A DNA stretch of 64,000 nucleotides. It comes from Cymodocea nodosa (Eukaryota > Streptophyta > Magnoliopsida > Alismatales > Cymodoceaceae). The DNA lies in contig CM072341.1 of assembly GCA_036874045.1 (NCBI GenBank), positions 10,800,501 to 10,864,500 of the forward strand. Direction: 5' to 3'. Of this stretch, positions 1-12,700 are shown one piece after another; position 1 is the stretch's first letter; every line of letters begins with the position of its first letter. Below the pieces are notes generated by a model. That model saw only the letters and a list, made by a program, of their open reading frames with translations, was not told the DNA's origin and did no database searches. Both the position numbers and the translations under genes were made by a program.

Positions 1-368
1 AACTCACAACAACGTTATAAGAAAAGCAGCACTTAAGTTTAAGCCTTATTATTAAGGTCTAGAATGGAAATGAAATTTCAATAATAGAGTTGCATAGTAG
101 GTCGAATGAGTTTTTTTCTATGGAATGACATTTTCATTCGTGAAGGAAATTACACAACAGTCGAATTTAATAAAATACATTGGCATGAGATCATGTGACA
201 GTTTCCATGAACTCTACTTGCTTACAAGGAAATAGCATTCCTTTTGATTTGCTTCACCTTCTGTCTTCTTCGTGCTCAATGTACCACTACCATTCATTTT
301 TCGATTTTAATTGCTAACATCATCTTTGGACTCATAATATATAGGTGACGTTTAAAAGGCAACCTCAC
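1..368. other. Host flank left of element A
   Basis: AT-rich sequence without a convincing reading frame. Its last five bases before element A (369-373, ATCCT) reappear at 7672-7676, so this stretch and the sequence from 7677 onward were contiguous before insertion. I see no gene in it. Confidence 0.6.
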
Positions 369-373
369 ATCCT

Positions 374-1703
374 TATTAGAACCTTTGTATTTTGATAATG
401 CAATAATTTATGTGAGGAATCAAGCTATATTTCACAAGTTAGTTACAGTAGAAAGTCAATTTAAAGCAACATAAGTTCTTTTAGAAAGTTAGAAGGCTAA
501 CTATCTAAAAGTTAAATCTTTTCGAAAGGATATTAAGGAAAGTATCCAAAAGGTAGTTTAAAGTAGTAGGAATTCTTTTGGAAAGTTAGAAGGCTAACTA
601 TCTAAAATTAGAAATTTTTCGGATAATTACAAGATAACTATTTGAATTTTTCTTTTGAAACATGTAAGGAACTTAAAGAAACACGTGACGAGCAGTCAAT
701 AGCCTTGAAGGATAATTATTTGAGTTTTTCAAATAGTTACAAGATAATTATTCGAGTTTTTAGATAGTTACAAGATAACTGTTTGAGTTTTCGAAGGGTT
801 ACAAACTAACTGTCTGAAACTAAGAAGACTCATGTGTAGAACTTAAAAAATCACGTGACAAGTATATCTATTTGAGTCTTTCAAAGAGTTACAGAATAAC
901 TATTCGAGTTTTTTAGAAAGTTACAAACCCAACTATCCGAACTTGAAGACACATGTGTAGAACTTAAAAGATCACGTGACAAGTATAACTGTTTGAGTTT
1001 TTTGGAGAGTTATAGAACAACTATTCAAATTTTCAGAAGGTTACAACAAGTAACTATCTGAAAATCAAATAGAATCAGAATGTTACATAAAAGACAACAT
1101 ACAGAATGGTAACTTACCATTTTTAGGACTGACTACATAGTAAGTACAACAGGACAAATACCATTGGAAGAAATATGATCATTATACCTCTTGGTATAAA
1201 TATGATTAGTAAAGAAAAGATAAAGATAATGATTGATCACATATTCTTGAGAGTTACAAATAATATTCCACGATACAAATTTCAACAAAAAGTTTGAAGA
1301 AGAATTCTTAAGCCAAAGTAAAGAAAGCTCCCTATGCTTAAAGTTCTGTTTGACAAAGTTCAAAGTATTAGTTCGTCGACTTGCACCTAAAAGTTCACTA
1401 TTAGTTCAGAGCTTACACTAGAAAGCTCAAATAAAAGGTTGGTTCAGAGCTTTTACCTGAAAGCTTGAGTGTTGTAAGTGATAGCTTACTTAGTGAAGTC
1501 TAAGTGAATCTTAGGAGTGGACTAGCTAAGTTGGTGAATTACCTTAAAATTTCCTTGTGTCATTTATTTATTACTGTTGTGTATACTTATTTAATACCTA
1601 CACTCATTGATCAATCAAATCAATTAGCTAAGTTAGAAAAGAATTAAAAAGTTACACATAGATCATCATTCACCCCTCTCTAGTGAGCCATACAATCTTA
1701 ACA
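374..1703 (+). repeat. 5' LTR of element A
   Basis: 1330 bp, matching 6373-7671. U3 carries repeated words of the type GTTACAAGATAACT and TTCGAGTTTTT interleaved with CACGTG hexamers (for example 682-687). It ends CTTAACA, immediately followed by the tRNA primer site. Confidence 0.9.
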
Positions 1704-1705
1704 AT

Positions 1706-1717
1706 TGGTATCAGAGC
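1706..1717 (+). promoter_or_regulatory. Primer binding site of element A
   Basis: TGGTATCAGAGC lies two bases after the 5' LTR. This is the complement of the 3' end of plant initiator methionine tRNA and is the usual primer site of copia elements. Confidence 0.9.
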
Positions 1718-1756
1718 TTGGTTAATCCTAGTAAAGATTTAATCATTTGAATTATA

Positions 1757-3294
1757 ATGACATAATTTGTTGAGAGGCAAAACATCTACAGACTTCCTCT
1801 ATTCAATAGTTCTAATTATATTATTGGAAGAATAAAATAGAGTATTTTCTCAGGAGTTCTGATGTAAAATTCTAGAAAATTATTATTCTTGGAACTACAC
1901 TTCCTATCGGTAATGTTTTAGACTAGACTGAGGAGGATAAGAGAATCATTCAATTGGATGTTCGAGGGTTGAATGCTATATATTATGTACTTACAATTGA
2001 ATATTATAATAAGGTATCTACATATAAATTAGCACACGAAGTTTGGAAAATCCTTCAAGTTACAAATGAAGATACTAGTTAAGTAAATGATACTAAAATA
2101 AGTATCTTATTAAGAAAATTAGAATTATTTAAGATGAATGAAAATGAATCTATTACTAAAATGTTTTCAAGATTTATTGAAATCATTAACAGTTATAGAG
2201 GTTTGGGAAAAAATTTTTCTGTGTAAACAAGTACAGAAAATTCTAAGGAGCTTAACTATAGTGGAAATAGAAGTTCACTTCAATTTAAGACTCCAAGGAT
2301 CTTAAAACTATACTGTTGAAGAGTTGTTGGGCAATCTAATAGCCTACAAAGTTCAGATGAAAGATTGGAAGGAACAAGAAAGAATTGCTAAGAAGAAGAT
2401 TGAAAAGAAAAAGAAAATTGCATTTCCCTCAATTGAAGAAGCACAAAGGTCAGATGATGAAAGCATGTTGTTAGCAAGAAACTTCAAGAAATTTACGAAG
2501 AAAAACAACAAGACAACCACCTCTAAAAGCAAGATTCCCACATGCTTTAAATGCAAAAGGCAAGGACATATACAAGTCTTTTGTCCATTGTAATCAAAAG
2601 AATATCATTAGGAGAAGAAGAAAAAGTGAAAGAGCAAAAGGAAAATGACTCTGAAAGCTACTTGAGATGATAGTAGTTCCTCAAGTAGTTCATCAAATTT
2701 TGAAGATGAAGCAACAACTAATGTGTGCTTCACGACACAAAAGGTATGTTCTACATCTCCTTATTGTTCAAATAATAAAGAAAATAATTTAGATGTAAAT
2801 AGTCTTCTTTGTACAGTAGATAGTTTGTATATAAAATGTAAAGAATACAAGAAAGATATCAAATGTTTAAATAATTGTTTAGAAGATTCTTTTGCTAAAT
2901 TGGAAAAAGCTTTTGTTGAAAATAGAAACTTAAAAATAAAACTAAATGGTTATAATTGTAAAAATTTTGATTTGAAAGAAAAGAACAAAAATTTGTTGGC
3001 TGAAATTTTTGATCTGAAAAATACTATATGCAAGTTTACACAGGGACAAAAAGGATTAGATAAAATTATAGAATCCCAACAACAAAATGAAATTAAATAT
3101 GGTCTAGGATATGCTACACCATAAGAAGTACCTTATTATGGTAGCATAATTCGATCATATAGAAATGACACTATTGTCTTTGCTATCAAAAGAAGATTTA
3201 GTCATATGTGGTTACTAAGAGGCAATAAATTTAATGTTTTAAGGATTAACTCTATTGAACCCAAGAAGATTTGGATATCAAAAGCCTAATTTTA
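1757..3294 (+). pseudogene. Decayed gag of element A
   Basis: Gag forms the retroelement capsid and binds RNA. The remnant starts at an ATG at 1757 and is cut by many stops. The part from 2324 reads cleanly through a basic stretch into a CCHC zinc knuckle of the form CFKCKRQGHIQVFC near 2540-2590. A coiled-coil-like Lys/Glu/Asn-rich section follows at 2723-3124. It matches the gag of element D (56531-58054) in order and wording, including the KFGLGY-like motif near its end. Because of the stops it cannot make a full-length protein. The exact boundary to protease is not visible. Confidence 0.8.
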
Positions 3295-4680
3295 GTATGA
3301 TTTGCAGGATTGCAAGAATTTTCAAGGACAAACGTTAAGATAGATTGTGAACAGTGGATACTCAAAGCATATGACAGGTAAGAAAAGACTTCTTTATTTT
3401 GTTAAAGATTTAAATTCAAAATCGGTAATTTTGGAAATAATGAAAAATGTAGAATTACTGCCATAGGAAACATTACATCTGAAAAATGTCTTACATGTTA
3501 ATGGACTAAAACAAAATTTATTAAGTGTAGGACAATTGTGTGATAAAGGATATAATATTTTATTTTCTATTGAAAAGTATTATATTATTGATCAAACTAC
3601 AAATGAAATAAAATTTACTAGTTTTAGAAATAGTTCAATATATACATTAAACTTTTCATGTGAAAATTTTACAAATGATTCTTATTTGGTAGCATCTAGT
3701 GAAGATTGGTTATGACATAAGAGACTTGGACATGTTAATATGAAAACTCTAAGAAAGTTGTCTAAAAATAATTTAGTTAGGGGATTGCTTAAACTTAAGT
3801 TTAAGAAAGACAATTTGTAGTTGAATGCATGTTAGGTAAGTAGAAAAGAACTTCTCTACATGGCAAGAATGAGATTGCTACCAGAAAGCTATTGGAACTA
3901 CTACATCTAGATCTTTTTGGTCCAACTCAAACATTAAGTCTAGGTAGTTGAAAATATACATTTGTTATTGTAGATGATTTTTCTAGACTTACTTGAGTTA
4001 TATTTTTAGCTCAAAAATGAAACATGTAATGAATTCAAAAATTTCTACACAAGAGTTCAAGATCAGAAAGAATTGACAATAAAGAAAATCAAAAGTGATC
4101 ATGGAAGAGAATTTGAGAATTATGAATTTGAAAATCTATATAATACTTTTGTAATATTACATTAATTTTCCTACCTTAGAACTCCAACTCAAAATGGAGT
4201 TATAGAAAAAAAGAATAAAACATTGCAAGAAATGACTAGAACTATGTTGATTGTTACTAATCTATCAAAATTTCTTTGGGCTGAAGTTGTTGTACAGTTT
4301 GTCATATTTCCAATAGAAACTCATATCAAATCTATTTTAAATAAGACATCATCTGAAATATGGTATGAAAAGACTCCTAATGTTGGATATTTTAAGACAT
4401 TTGGATTTAAATGTTATGTCTTAAATATTAGAAATACTAAAGATAAGTTTGACTCAAAGTCAGTCTGCCATATTAATTACTTATTTTTCTAGAAGCAAAG
4501 TATATAGAGTATATTTTGATAAAAATAGAAGAGTAAAAGAAATTATAAATGTTTAGTTTAATGAATATTTGATACAGAATGTAAGAAATCTAAAGATTGA
4601 CAGTAAAAGTGAAAATGAAGAACATGAAAAAGATAAATGTAAGTAGAAAGTCCAAACCTCAAGCATCATATTAGAATGAA
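3295..4680 (+). pseudogene. Decayed protease-integrase region of element A
   Basis: A remnant near 3345-3400 matches the KHMTGKKRL motif that follows the protease active-site region in element D; the DSG itself is altered. Further on come degraded GAG-pre-integrase sequence and the integrase core: DLFGPTQT near 3910, a VDDFSR motif near 3970, an SDHG motif near 4095 and NGVIEKKNKTL near 4195-4225, which holds the catalytic glutamate position. Several in-frame stops and frameshifts interrupt it. The segment 4223-4492 is the longest open piece and corresponds to the end of the integrase core and the region after it. Confidence 0.78.
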
Positions 4681-5985
4681 AATAGTTGGTTTTATGAGGA
4701 AACTTTTGCACATGTGGTTAGAATTGAAGCCATTAGAATGTTACTTGCATTTGCTTGTAACATGAATATAAAGTTATGTCAAATAGATGTGAAATGTGCT
4801 TTTCTGAATTGAGATATACAAGAAGTTTTTGTCAAGTAGCCACCAAGATTTAAATATGAAGAAAAATTAGATTACGTTTACAAGTTAAATAAAGTTTTAT
4901 ATGGATTGAAACAGGCACCTAAGGTTTGGTGTGATAAATTGAAAAAAATTTTGATTGATAAGAATTTCAGTATAGGTAAAGTGAACAACACTTTATTTAT
5001 CAAAACAATTGACTTACATATGTTGATTGTTCAGATTTACATTGATGATATTATCTTTGGTGCTACATCTAAAAAACTGTTATGAATTTTAAAATTTGAT
5101 GAAAAATGAATTTAAAATGAACATGATGGGAGAGTTGAAATTTTTTTTAGAACTACAAATTCATCAGGTGAAAAATGGCATCTTTATTAATCAAGAAAAA
5201 TATTATAAGGAAACTTTGAAGAAATTTAGTTTTGAAAATATCAAATCTACAAGCACACCAATGAGTTCAAATACTAAACTTGAAAATGATAATTTAAGTA
5301 CTATTGTAGATCAAAAGAAATATAGAGGTATGATTGGATCTCTTATGTATTTATTAGCAAGTAGGTTGGACATCATGTTTAGTATATGCTTGTGTATTAG
5401 ATTTCAAGCATTACCAAAAGAATCTTATCTGAAATCTGTAAACAGAATTTTTAAATACTTACAGGGTATTAAAGATTTCGAATTGTATTACTCAAGTGAT
5501 AGCAATCTCATATTAATAGGATATAGTGATGTAGATTATGCAGGTAGTAGATCAAATAGGAAAAATACAAGTGAAACATGCCAACTGCTTGGAAATTCTT
5601 TGATCTCATGTTTAGTAGAAAACAAAATTGTATTGCATTGTCTACTATTGAGGCAGAATACATTGTAGCAGGTCTATGTTGTGCTCAAATATTATGGATG
5701 TAGCAGACATTGACTGATTATAGATTAAAATTTCAGAGTACAGAAATATACTGTAATAATAGTAGTGCGATTAATTTATCAAAAAACATAGTATTTTATT
5801 TTAAAGCCAAGGATATCGAGATCAGACATCATTTCTTGAGAGACCATGTGAAAAAAGGGCATATCTCACTTAAGTTTGTTCCAATAGAAAATCAATTTGT
5901 AGATATTTTCACAAAATCTCTAAATGAATCAACATTTAATTATATTATAAGAAATCTAGGCATCTTTTCTAAACATGACTTATAA
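4681..5985 (+). pseudogene. Decayed reverse transcriptase-RNase H of element A
   Basis: Reverse transcriptase copies element RNA into DNA and RNase H removes the RNA. Visible RT motifs include QIDVKCAFLN near 4780, LYGLKQAP near 4900 and a degraded catalytic box, [12 protein letters not shown], near 5035. The open piece 5096-5668 continues through the thumb/connection region (MMGELKFFLELQIHQ) to the RNase H start (GYSDVDYAG). 5710-5985 holds the RNase H end (IYCNNSSAINLSKN, then HHFLRDHVKKG) and stops at 5985. The RNase H is broken by a frameshift near 5600-5700 and further stops. Order and motifs are typical of Sirevirus copia elements. Confidence 0.82.
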
Positions 5986-6140
5986 TACATTTATATTGTG
6001 CTTATTATTATCACCACTCAAGTTCACCATATGGGAGCTTGTTTTTCTACTAATTAGAGCAAGGTAAAATATCTATTAGCCAACTCAGGATTACAAGGGA
6101 AAAAGTAAGATTAATACATGTGGATCTCCTTTTATCTAAC

Positions 6141-6372
6141 GACAAAAAAAGGGAGAAAAATATAGAAATTATAATATTGAAAAACATAGACTATTGAAAT
6201 TCCCAACACATAAATAGGGGGAGAAATTAAAATTAATTACATTATACTGTATATATTTTAAATCTTTGTTTTATTTATGTTCTGTGTGATTCATTGTATA
6301 GAAAAAATTTAAGGAGTGAAATACATGTAATTTAAATGTAAAAGATTTTGTCATTATCAAAAAGGAGGAAAT
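6141..6372 (+). promoter_or_regulatory. Multiple polypurine tracts of element A
   Basis: Three purine runs precede the 3' LTR: A7GGGAGA5 at 6144-6160, TAGGGGGAGAAA at 6215-6226 and AAAAAGGAGGAAAT at 6359-6372, the last touching the LTR. Plus-strand DNA synthesis primes from the last. Repeated upstream copies are a known Sirevirus trait. Confidence 0.75.
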
Positions 6373-7671
6373 TATTAGAACTATTGTATTTTGATAATGC
6401 AACAATCCATACGATGAATCAAGCTGTATTTCACAAGGTAATTACAATAGAAAGCTTGTTTAAAGCAATAGGAGTTCTTTCAGAAAGTTAAGAGGCTAAC
6501 TATTTGAAAGTTAAATCTTTTCAAAAGGATATCAGGGAAAGTATTCAAAAGGTAGTTTAAAGTATTAGAAATTCTTTTGAAAAGTTAGAAAGCTAACTAT
6601 CTGAAATCAGAAGTTTTTTGGATAGTTACAAGATAATTATTTGAGTTTGTTTTTTGAAACACGTGAGGAACTTAAAGAAACACGTGGTGAGCAATCAACA
6701 GCATTGAAAGATAATTGTTTGAGTTTTTGAAAGGTTACAAGCTAACTGTTAGAAACTAAGAAAACTCAAGTGTAGAACTTAAAGAATCACGTGACAAGTA
6801 TATTTGTTCGAGTCTTTCAGAGAGTTATAGAATAACTATTCAAATTTTTTGAAAAGTTACAAACCCAACTATCCGAACTTGAAGACACACATGCAGAATT
6901 TAAAGGATCACGTGACAAGTATAATTGTTCAAGTTTTTCGAAAAGTTACAAATCAATTGTTCAAGTTTTCAGAAGGTTACAACAGGTAACTATCTGAAAA
7001 TCAAATAGAATCAGAAGGTTAATAAAAGACAGTATATAGAATGATAACTTACCATTTTTAAGACTAATTGCACAGTAAGTACAATAGAATAAATACCATT
7101 AGAAGAAATATGATTATTATACCTCTTGGTATAAATATAATCATTAAAGAGAAAATAAAGATAACGATTGATCACATATTCTTCAAAGTTACAAACAATA
7201 TTCCACGATACACATTTCAACAAAAAGTTTCAAGAAGAATTCTCAAAGTCAAAGTAAAGAAAGCTCCCTACGATTAAAGCTCTATTTGACAAAGTTCAAA
7301 GTGTTGGTTCATAGACTTACATCTGAAAGTTCACTGTTGGTTTAGAACTTGCATCAAAAAATTCAAAGAAAAGGTTGATTCAAAACTTTTACCTGAAAAT
7401 TTGAATGTTTGATTTTTGCTTTTACTTGAAAGCAAGTGTTGTAAGTAATAATTTACTTAGTAAAATCTAAGTAAATTTTGAAAGTAAACTAATCAAGTTG
7501 GTAAATTACTTAAAAATTTCATTGTATCATTTATTTATTAATATTATGCATACTTATTTAATATCTACATTCATTGATCAATAAAATCAATTAACTAAGT
7601 TAAAAAAAAATTAAAAAATTACATATAGATTACTATTCATTTCCTCTCTAAGGAGCCATACAATTTTAATA
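6373..7671 (+). repeat. 3' LTR of element A
   Basis: 1299 bp and clearly diverged from the 5' LTR by substitutions and short indels. It lacks about 60 bp of the U3 repeat section present near 720-780 of the 5' LTR. It is followed by the target duplication ATCCT at 7672-7676. Confidence 0.9.
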
Positions 7672-7676
7672 ATCCT

Positions 7677-8474
7677 ATCTTCTACGAGAACCAATGAAAC
7701 AAGAGAGTTCTTGCAGCTTTTGACTGACATTTTTGCAGAACATTTTCATACCCATCTTTAATACTTAATCTACACAAGGAGCCTTCCATGCTTGAAAATA
7801 TTTTACTATGTATTTCTCTTGTATAATCGCTTCTCCAAACATAAAGTGCAGTGTGTATTTTAATGGATAATTCTTTCGGTAGAAGGACGTCTATTTGTTC
7901 CGAGATTTCGCGTAAATAAAACCATTGCTTGAACTAGGTTGTATAGATAGCATAAGAATTAAATAAGGCACTCTGCTTAGCCTGGTTCTTGATTTCCAAG
8001 GAAGAATGATGCTGGAACAGCTTTTGCGTAGATATATATCATTACAAATTTATCTAATTAATTGTATAAGTTTTACTAAACATTACTAGTATTAATAAAA
8101 AAAAATTTATAAATTTTGGATAATGTAGTGATTTTTACCTTCAAGATTCGTAAATTTGATTTGATAAAATGGTAACGGTGGTCACTGCCATTCACCAATA
8201 TGTAAACCTTACGGATACTTCTAAGCAAGTAGATCAGATTTATGCTTCTTTCCACAGCTATCGTGGTGTCTTTTCCTCGTGTCAAAAGCCTTTCACCTGA
8301 CATGACACTAGAACAGATGTATATGCGTGTAAAGAGAAAACTCCAACTCCGCCCCCTCTATTCTTCCACCACTTCTGAAAAAGTTCTCCAATGGCGGTAA
8401 TAAGCAAGCAAATGTAAAAAGATTTCCTCCGTACATTCTTCCATTCCATCGACTTCCAAAAAGATTTTTTTCTG
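7677..8474. other. Host intergenic sequence
   Basis: No recognisable gene. It continues the pre-insertion sequence interrupted by element A. Short open frames on both strands (for example 8076-8482 on the minus strand) show no family resemblance. Confidence 0.5.
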
Positions 8475-9180
8475 TTGTTCAAGATAGCAGGAGCATTCCA
8501 TCACTACCTTCTAACCAGAGGGCCAACCACCACCTACACCAATGCGAAGACATCGGCACGGGAGGAAGAGAGAGGAACTAGCAAAAAGAAGTCGAGGAGC
8601 ATGCACCACACCACCGCCTCTTCTCCTTACGGCAGCTCAGCATCGTTTCTGACAGTGGCACCAGAGGGCTTTTGCCTTCGCCATTTTCTCCTCTTTTTTT
8701 CCACGTCCTCTCCAAATTCGTCTCCCCTCCCAATCAATACCCACCCCCCCCCCACACTCTTCCTCCTCCCCGTGGTGTACGTCTTCTAAGGAGAAGGGCC
8801 ATCCCCCCTCCCCAGACGTTTCTAAGGGGTGTCATCTTCTCCTACACCCTCTCGCTCCCCTACTTGACGGTGTTGTACAACGCAATCATGGTTTGGTTGA
8901 TGACCGAGATGGTAATGGATGATGCCAGAGGGCCCTGGTTCGAGGAAGAGGCTGCATGTCGGCTGCCGGGTGCTGGCCGTTGCCAACCTCTCTTCCTGGT
9001 GCCTGTCCACCTGCCCACAGCGCGTTCAACAAGTATTACGGTTGCAAAGACTAAGGCATATACAAATGGTTTGATTTTTGTTCCTCCTTTCCTTGCTCTT
9101 GTTGACGTTGATGTGTCATTGCGTTTGTTGGCTATCATGCCTACCTGAAAGTTGCCAAGTGATAGATAAAGGTCATGGGT
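8475..9180. other. GC-rich patch of unknown origin
   Basis: Far richer in GC than its surroundings, with C-runs near 8744-8756. Plus-strand frames look protein-like in pieces (8672-9148; motifs such as LPYLTVLYNAIMVWL and FVPPFLALVDVDV), and the better-looking frame appears to change, which would fit a frameshifted gene remnant. I do not recognise a family. It could equally be a promoter-type CpG-rich segment. Confidence 0.3.
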
Positions 9181-9253
9181 GTGTACGGTAAGTACCTCTT
9201 TATTTCCGTTGTATGGCATGCGTTTCTGAGCGTTCCAGAAAACCATTGCAATT

Positions 9254-9449
9254 ATGCATGCCAAGTGTTTCCAGCCAAGGAGCTTCTATTGCTTGTTTCA
9301 ATTGCTTTGCTTTCCTGTCCCACTTCAAGCAAAAGAGAAGAAATTGCTGTTATGCATGCCAAGCGTTTCCAGCAAGGAGGTTCTATTGCTTGTTTCAATT
9401 GCTTTGCTTTCCTGTCTGACTTCAAGCAAAAGAGAAGCAATTGCTATTC
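9254..9449. repeat. Tandem duplication, 98-bp unit, two copies
   Basis: The unit starting ATGCATGCCAAG at 9254 repeats at 9352 with few differences (for example TCCCACTTC against TCTGACTTC). It lies about 340 bp downstream of the stop codon of the SKP1-like gene. The overlapping short open frames here are products of the repeat. Confidence 0.85.
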
Positions 9450-9790
9450 TGCATTCAATCTCTGAAATCTCACGTATTTAGACAAGACATTATTTGAAAC
9501 ATTGTTTCATATAAATATCACCAGCGTATTATTCAGATGTTATGGAATAAAATTAATCGATAAAGATTACATGTGAATCTGTAAAATGATTGAAGACAAT
9601 AATAGCTTACAGAAGGAACTCGAACATTTTCACCTCTAATCTACAAGGTCTCGACTAAATTGTCAAACTCTTCCAGCATCGATAAAGGATGCAAAACTTA
9701 TGAAAGCAGAATTGTCCCCTAATTTGTTGTTTATCACGACGTTGGTTTAGCATCAATCTTAGCCAGGCCATGGTAAAACTCTTCCAAGTT

Positions 9791-12700
9791 TTATTTCTCA
9801 GTTCCTGCATAAAAGAAATGATTATTAGGTTTCGTTTATTTTTCTCTTTAATTTGTACTTAATTCAGTTAATCACAACGTATCACCACACTGGGAAAAAA
9901 AATATCAGGTAGCACATTAATCTCTTGGGATAATTCTCAACCCTTCATTTCTCCATCTATTTCCATAAATTATATATTATTTAGAACTATGTAAACAATC
10001 CCAGGTAAAATGGTTCTCACAGCATATCTTCATTTCCCGATATGAGTTTACCTTAAAGATGTATTGATTCTTATATACGTTATTTTTTAAATTTTCTAGG
10101 AACTATAGGCATCATTCATGAACTAATAGAATACGTTGAAAAGTTTTGCTTATAAAAAGGAAGTACTAAAAATCATCAGTCCACGTATAATTCAGCACGT
10201 GGCCTGCAATTTTTACTGAAACAATTTTATACTTTTTTATAAAAGAGTGGAACCAGGTCCATTATGACCATTACAAAAGCGAGAACTTAAAAAAACCTGT
10301 TAACACTTGAAAAATTAATAGCATCACCATTTATAGTATTTCATTTCACGAGAACTCTAGTAGAATAAAATTAATTTCTTCATTGAATATGTTCAGCGTC
10401 AAGAGATTAAAAATTCTAGGAAAGTCGACGTGGCTTCAGCCTCCTATCAGCGTAATTAAGAAAAAGGGCAGTATCTTATTCGTCCGTATCTCATATAGGT
10501 TTTATAGTTGTAGGAGTTGGGTTCTATAACTTGGAATACCCATATACTTGAGGTTACCTGAGGCATCGTATTAATATCGTCTTGATATCATACGTGGCAC
10601 TCCAACACAATGTTTTTCCATAGTAATTATGACTTGAATCATCACTATATTTCCGTGATCTGTATCAATATTCAATAATTTGTTACGATTTATAATTAAA
10701 TACTCAAGTACTATTTTACGGTGAATATCAACATTTGATGTATGTATCTGTATTAACCTATTAGTTGTTAATATATTATGATTAGTGTTTTATGTTTAGT
10801 GCTGTTTATGTTTGCTTACTAATTATCTTCTAAAAAATCTCATAAGATCATAGCTAACAAATACTAAAAAAATTAGTTGTATCTATACTTGTATCGTGTA
10901 TTCATGTCATTAGAAATATTAGTGGTCTCCAAGTGATTTTATTTCAAAATCTGAGGGAAGGGTATCCATATCCAAGCAACATAATCCATGGTAGGTACAT
11001 GATTTCAATGACACTATCTAGTCTATTTTTACTAGTCACGTGGACTTTTTTCAGGCAGATTTAAAAATTAAGCAGTGAAACAGAAGTGTATATATAGAGG
11101 CTGTTTAGAAGACAAAAGTGCGTTAAACATTGCCAACAATACAAGGAAATTCTATAAACATCATTACAAAATGCTATTTACAAAAAAACAAACATGTTTA
11201 TTCAAGACAGAGAGCAAGCGAGAGGATGGTGATGAAATTACCTGCAGATCGAAAGGACCCATTTTCACTCAGTGAAAGTGGCACGCTCCTCCTTTCTTGG
11301 CCCAAAGAAAGGATTTCTTGCATTCTTTCAGGCCAGTCAGAGTTCAATCTCCTGGCAAAATCCTCAACTTCCCTGCAGTACGATATGAAAGTTAAGTGAA
11401 ACCATCTGCAAAACGGCAGTTGTGCAATTCAATACAAAATAAATGCATCATGACTAGGGGTTTGTCTATGAATCGACTTAATTATATCAATTTGATACAA
11501 TGCGCATGGACAAATTTTGGTTTAAACATCCACTTGATCCAATAAATGGACGAAGACCCTATAATATGCACACGATTATGAACATTTATAGCCAACCAAA
11601 CTCCCATTAGACGACCAGCCTGAAATTTTCTTAAAACATTGAAGCACACTTGGTCCAATAATGGACAAAGACCATAATCCTAGTAAACATATGGACAAAG
11701 ACCATAGTGCTAGTAACGAACATGTTTTAACAAATATAACATTCATAAGAAGATCAGCTTGAAATTGTGTTAGAACCATTAAAGTTGAACCAATCCATGT
11801 TTTCTTTTTCAAGAGAATATATGATGTATGGTTGTATCGTGTATTATATTATGAGTTTTCATCTCATTACCGTCTCCTAATGCCTCTTCATAAAGATCCA
11901 AGCTCTTTACTTAATGGCCATATAAATTATTCATGCTGAATCAAAAATATTATATAGATTATAATGTCTATGTAATAGAATGCATATGCAAACGAAAATG
12001 AAATAAACCTCAACCTAAATTTTTCTTTTCAAGGAGAAAAACACAAGATCTAAGGCTCCATCACTTATTTACAGATTCATGATGGTCATATACTACTAAT
12101 AATGTCTAGATCAAAAAATTACCAACATTTTAAGAATCTTGTGAGATTACAAGATAAAGAAAGTTGTTGGTGAAATGAAGATGCACAAAAGATAATAAAA
12201 AATGAAATAATGCTATAAAATCTATCATAAATGTAGAAATGAGAAAAAAGTTAAAGAAGTATAAGCTGACAAAAAGAATGTTAAGGAAATTATTAGTGAA
12301 GTTAATAACTAGGCCAAAAAGGAATTATATGATAGTTTGAATACAAAACAAGGGAAAAATAGAATATACAAACCAGTTAAGGCTAAAGAAAGAAATCTAG
12401 AGGTTTAAGTGTATTATGGATGAAAATGATAGAGTTTTAATAAAAGAAAGTGAAATAAAAGATAGATGGTATAAATATTTTAGTAAACTTTTTGATGAAT
12501 CCTCCATAGAAAACTCTTACATACAAAATTTAGGTAATAATACAAAAGATATAAACTACAAGTATTTTAGAAGAATTAGTAGTTTGGAAGTACAAAAATT
12601 TTAAGAAAATAAAATGTGAAAGTTATTAGACTAAACGGTATTCCTATAGAGATATGAAAGTGCATGGGTGAAGTAGAGATTAAGGGATTGACTATGCTAT

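Larger units (their letters stand above)
374..7671 (+). mobile_element. Element A: complete, decayed Ty1/copia (Sirevirus-like) retrotransposon
   Basis: A full-length LTR retrotransposon of about 7.3 kb. Seen directly: two similar LTRs (374-1703 and 6373-7671), a primer binding site right after the 5' LTR, a purine tract right before the 3' LTR, and the 5-bp target duplication ATCCT at 369-373 and 7672-7676. Between the LTRs lie remnants of gag with a CCHC knuckle, protease/integrase, reverse transcriptase and RNase H in copia order. Stops and frameshifts occur throughout, so the copy is old. Its LTR starts TATTAG and ends TAATA on the right, where TG...CA is expected, which fits decay of the ends. 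The gag and pol remnants are closest to those of element D in the same window. Confidence 0.92.
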
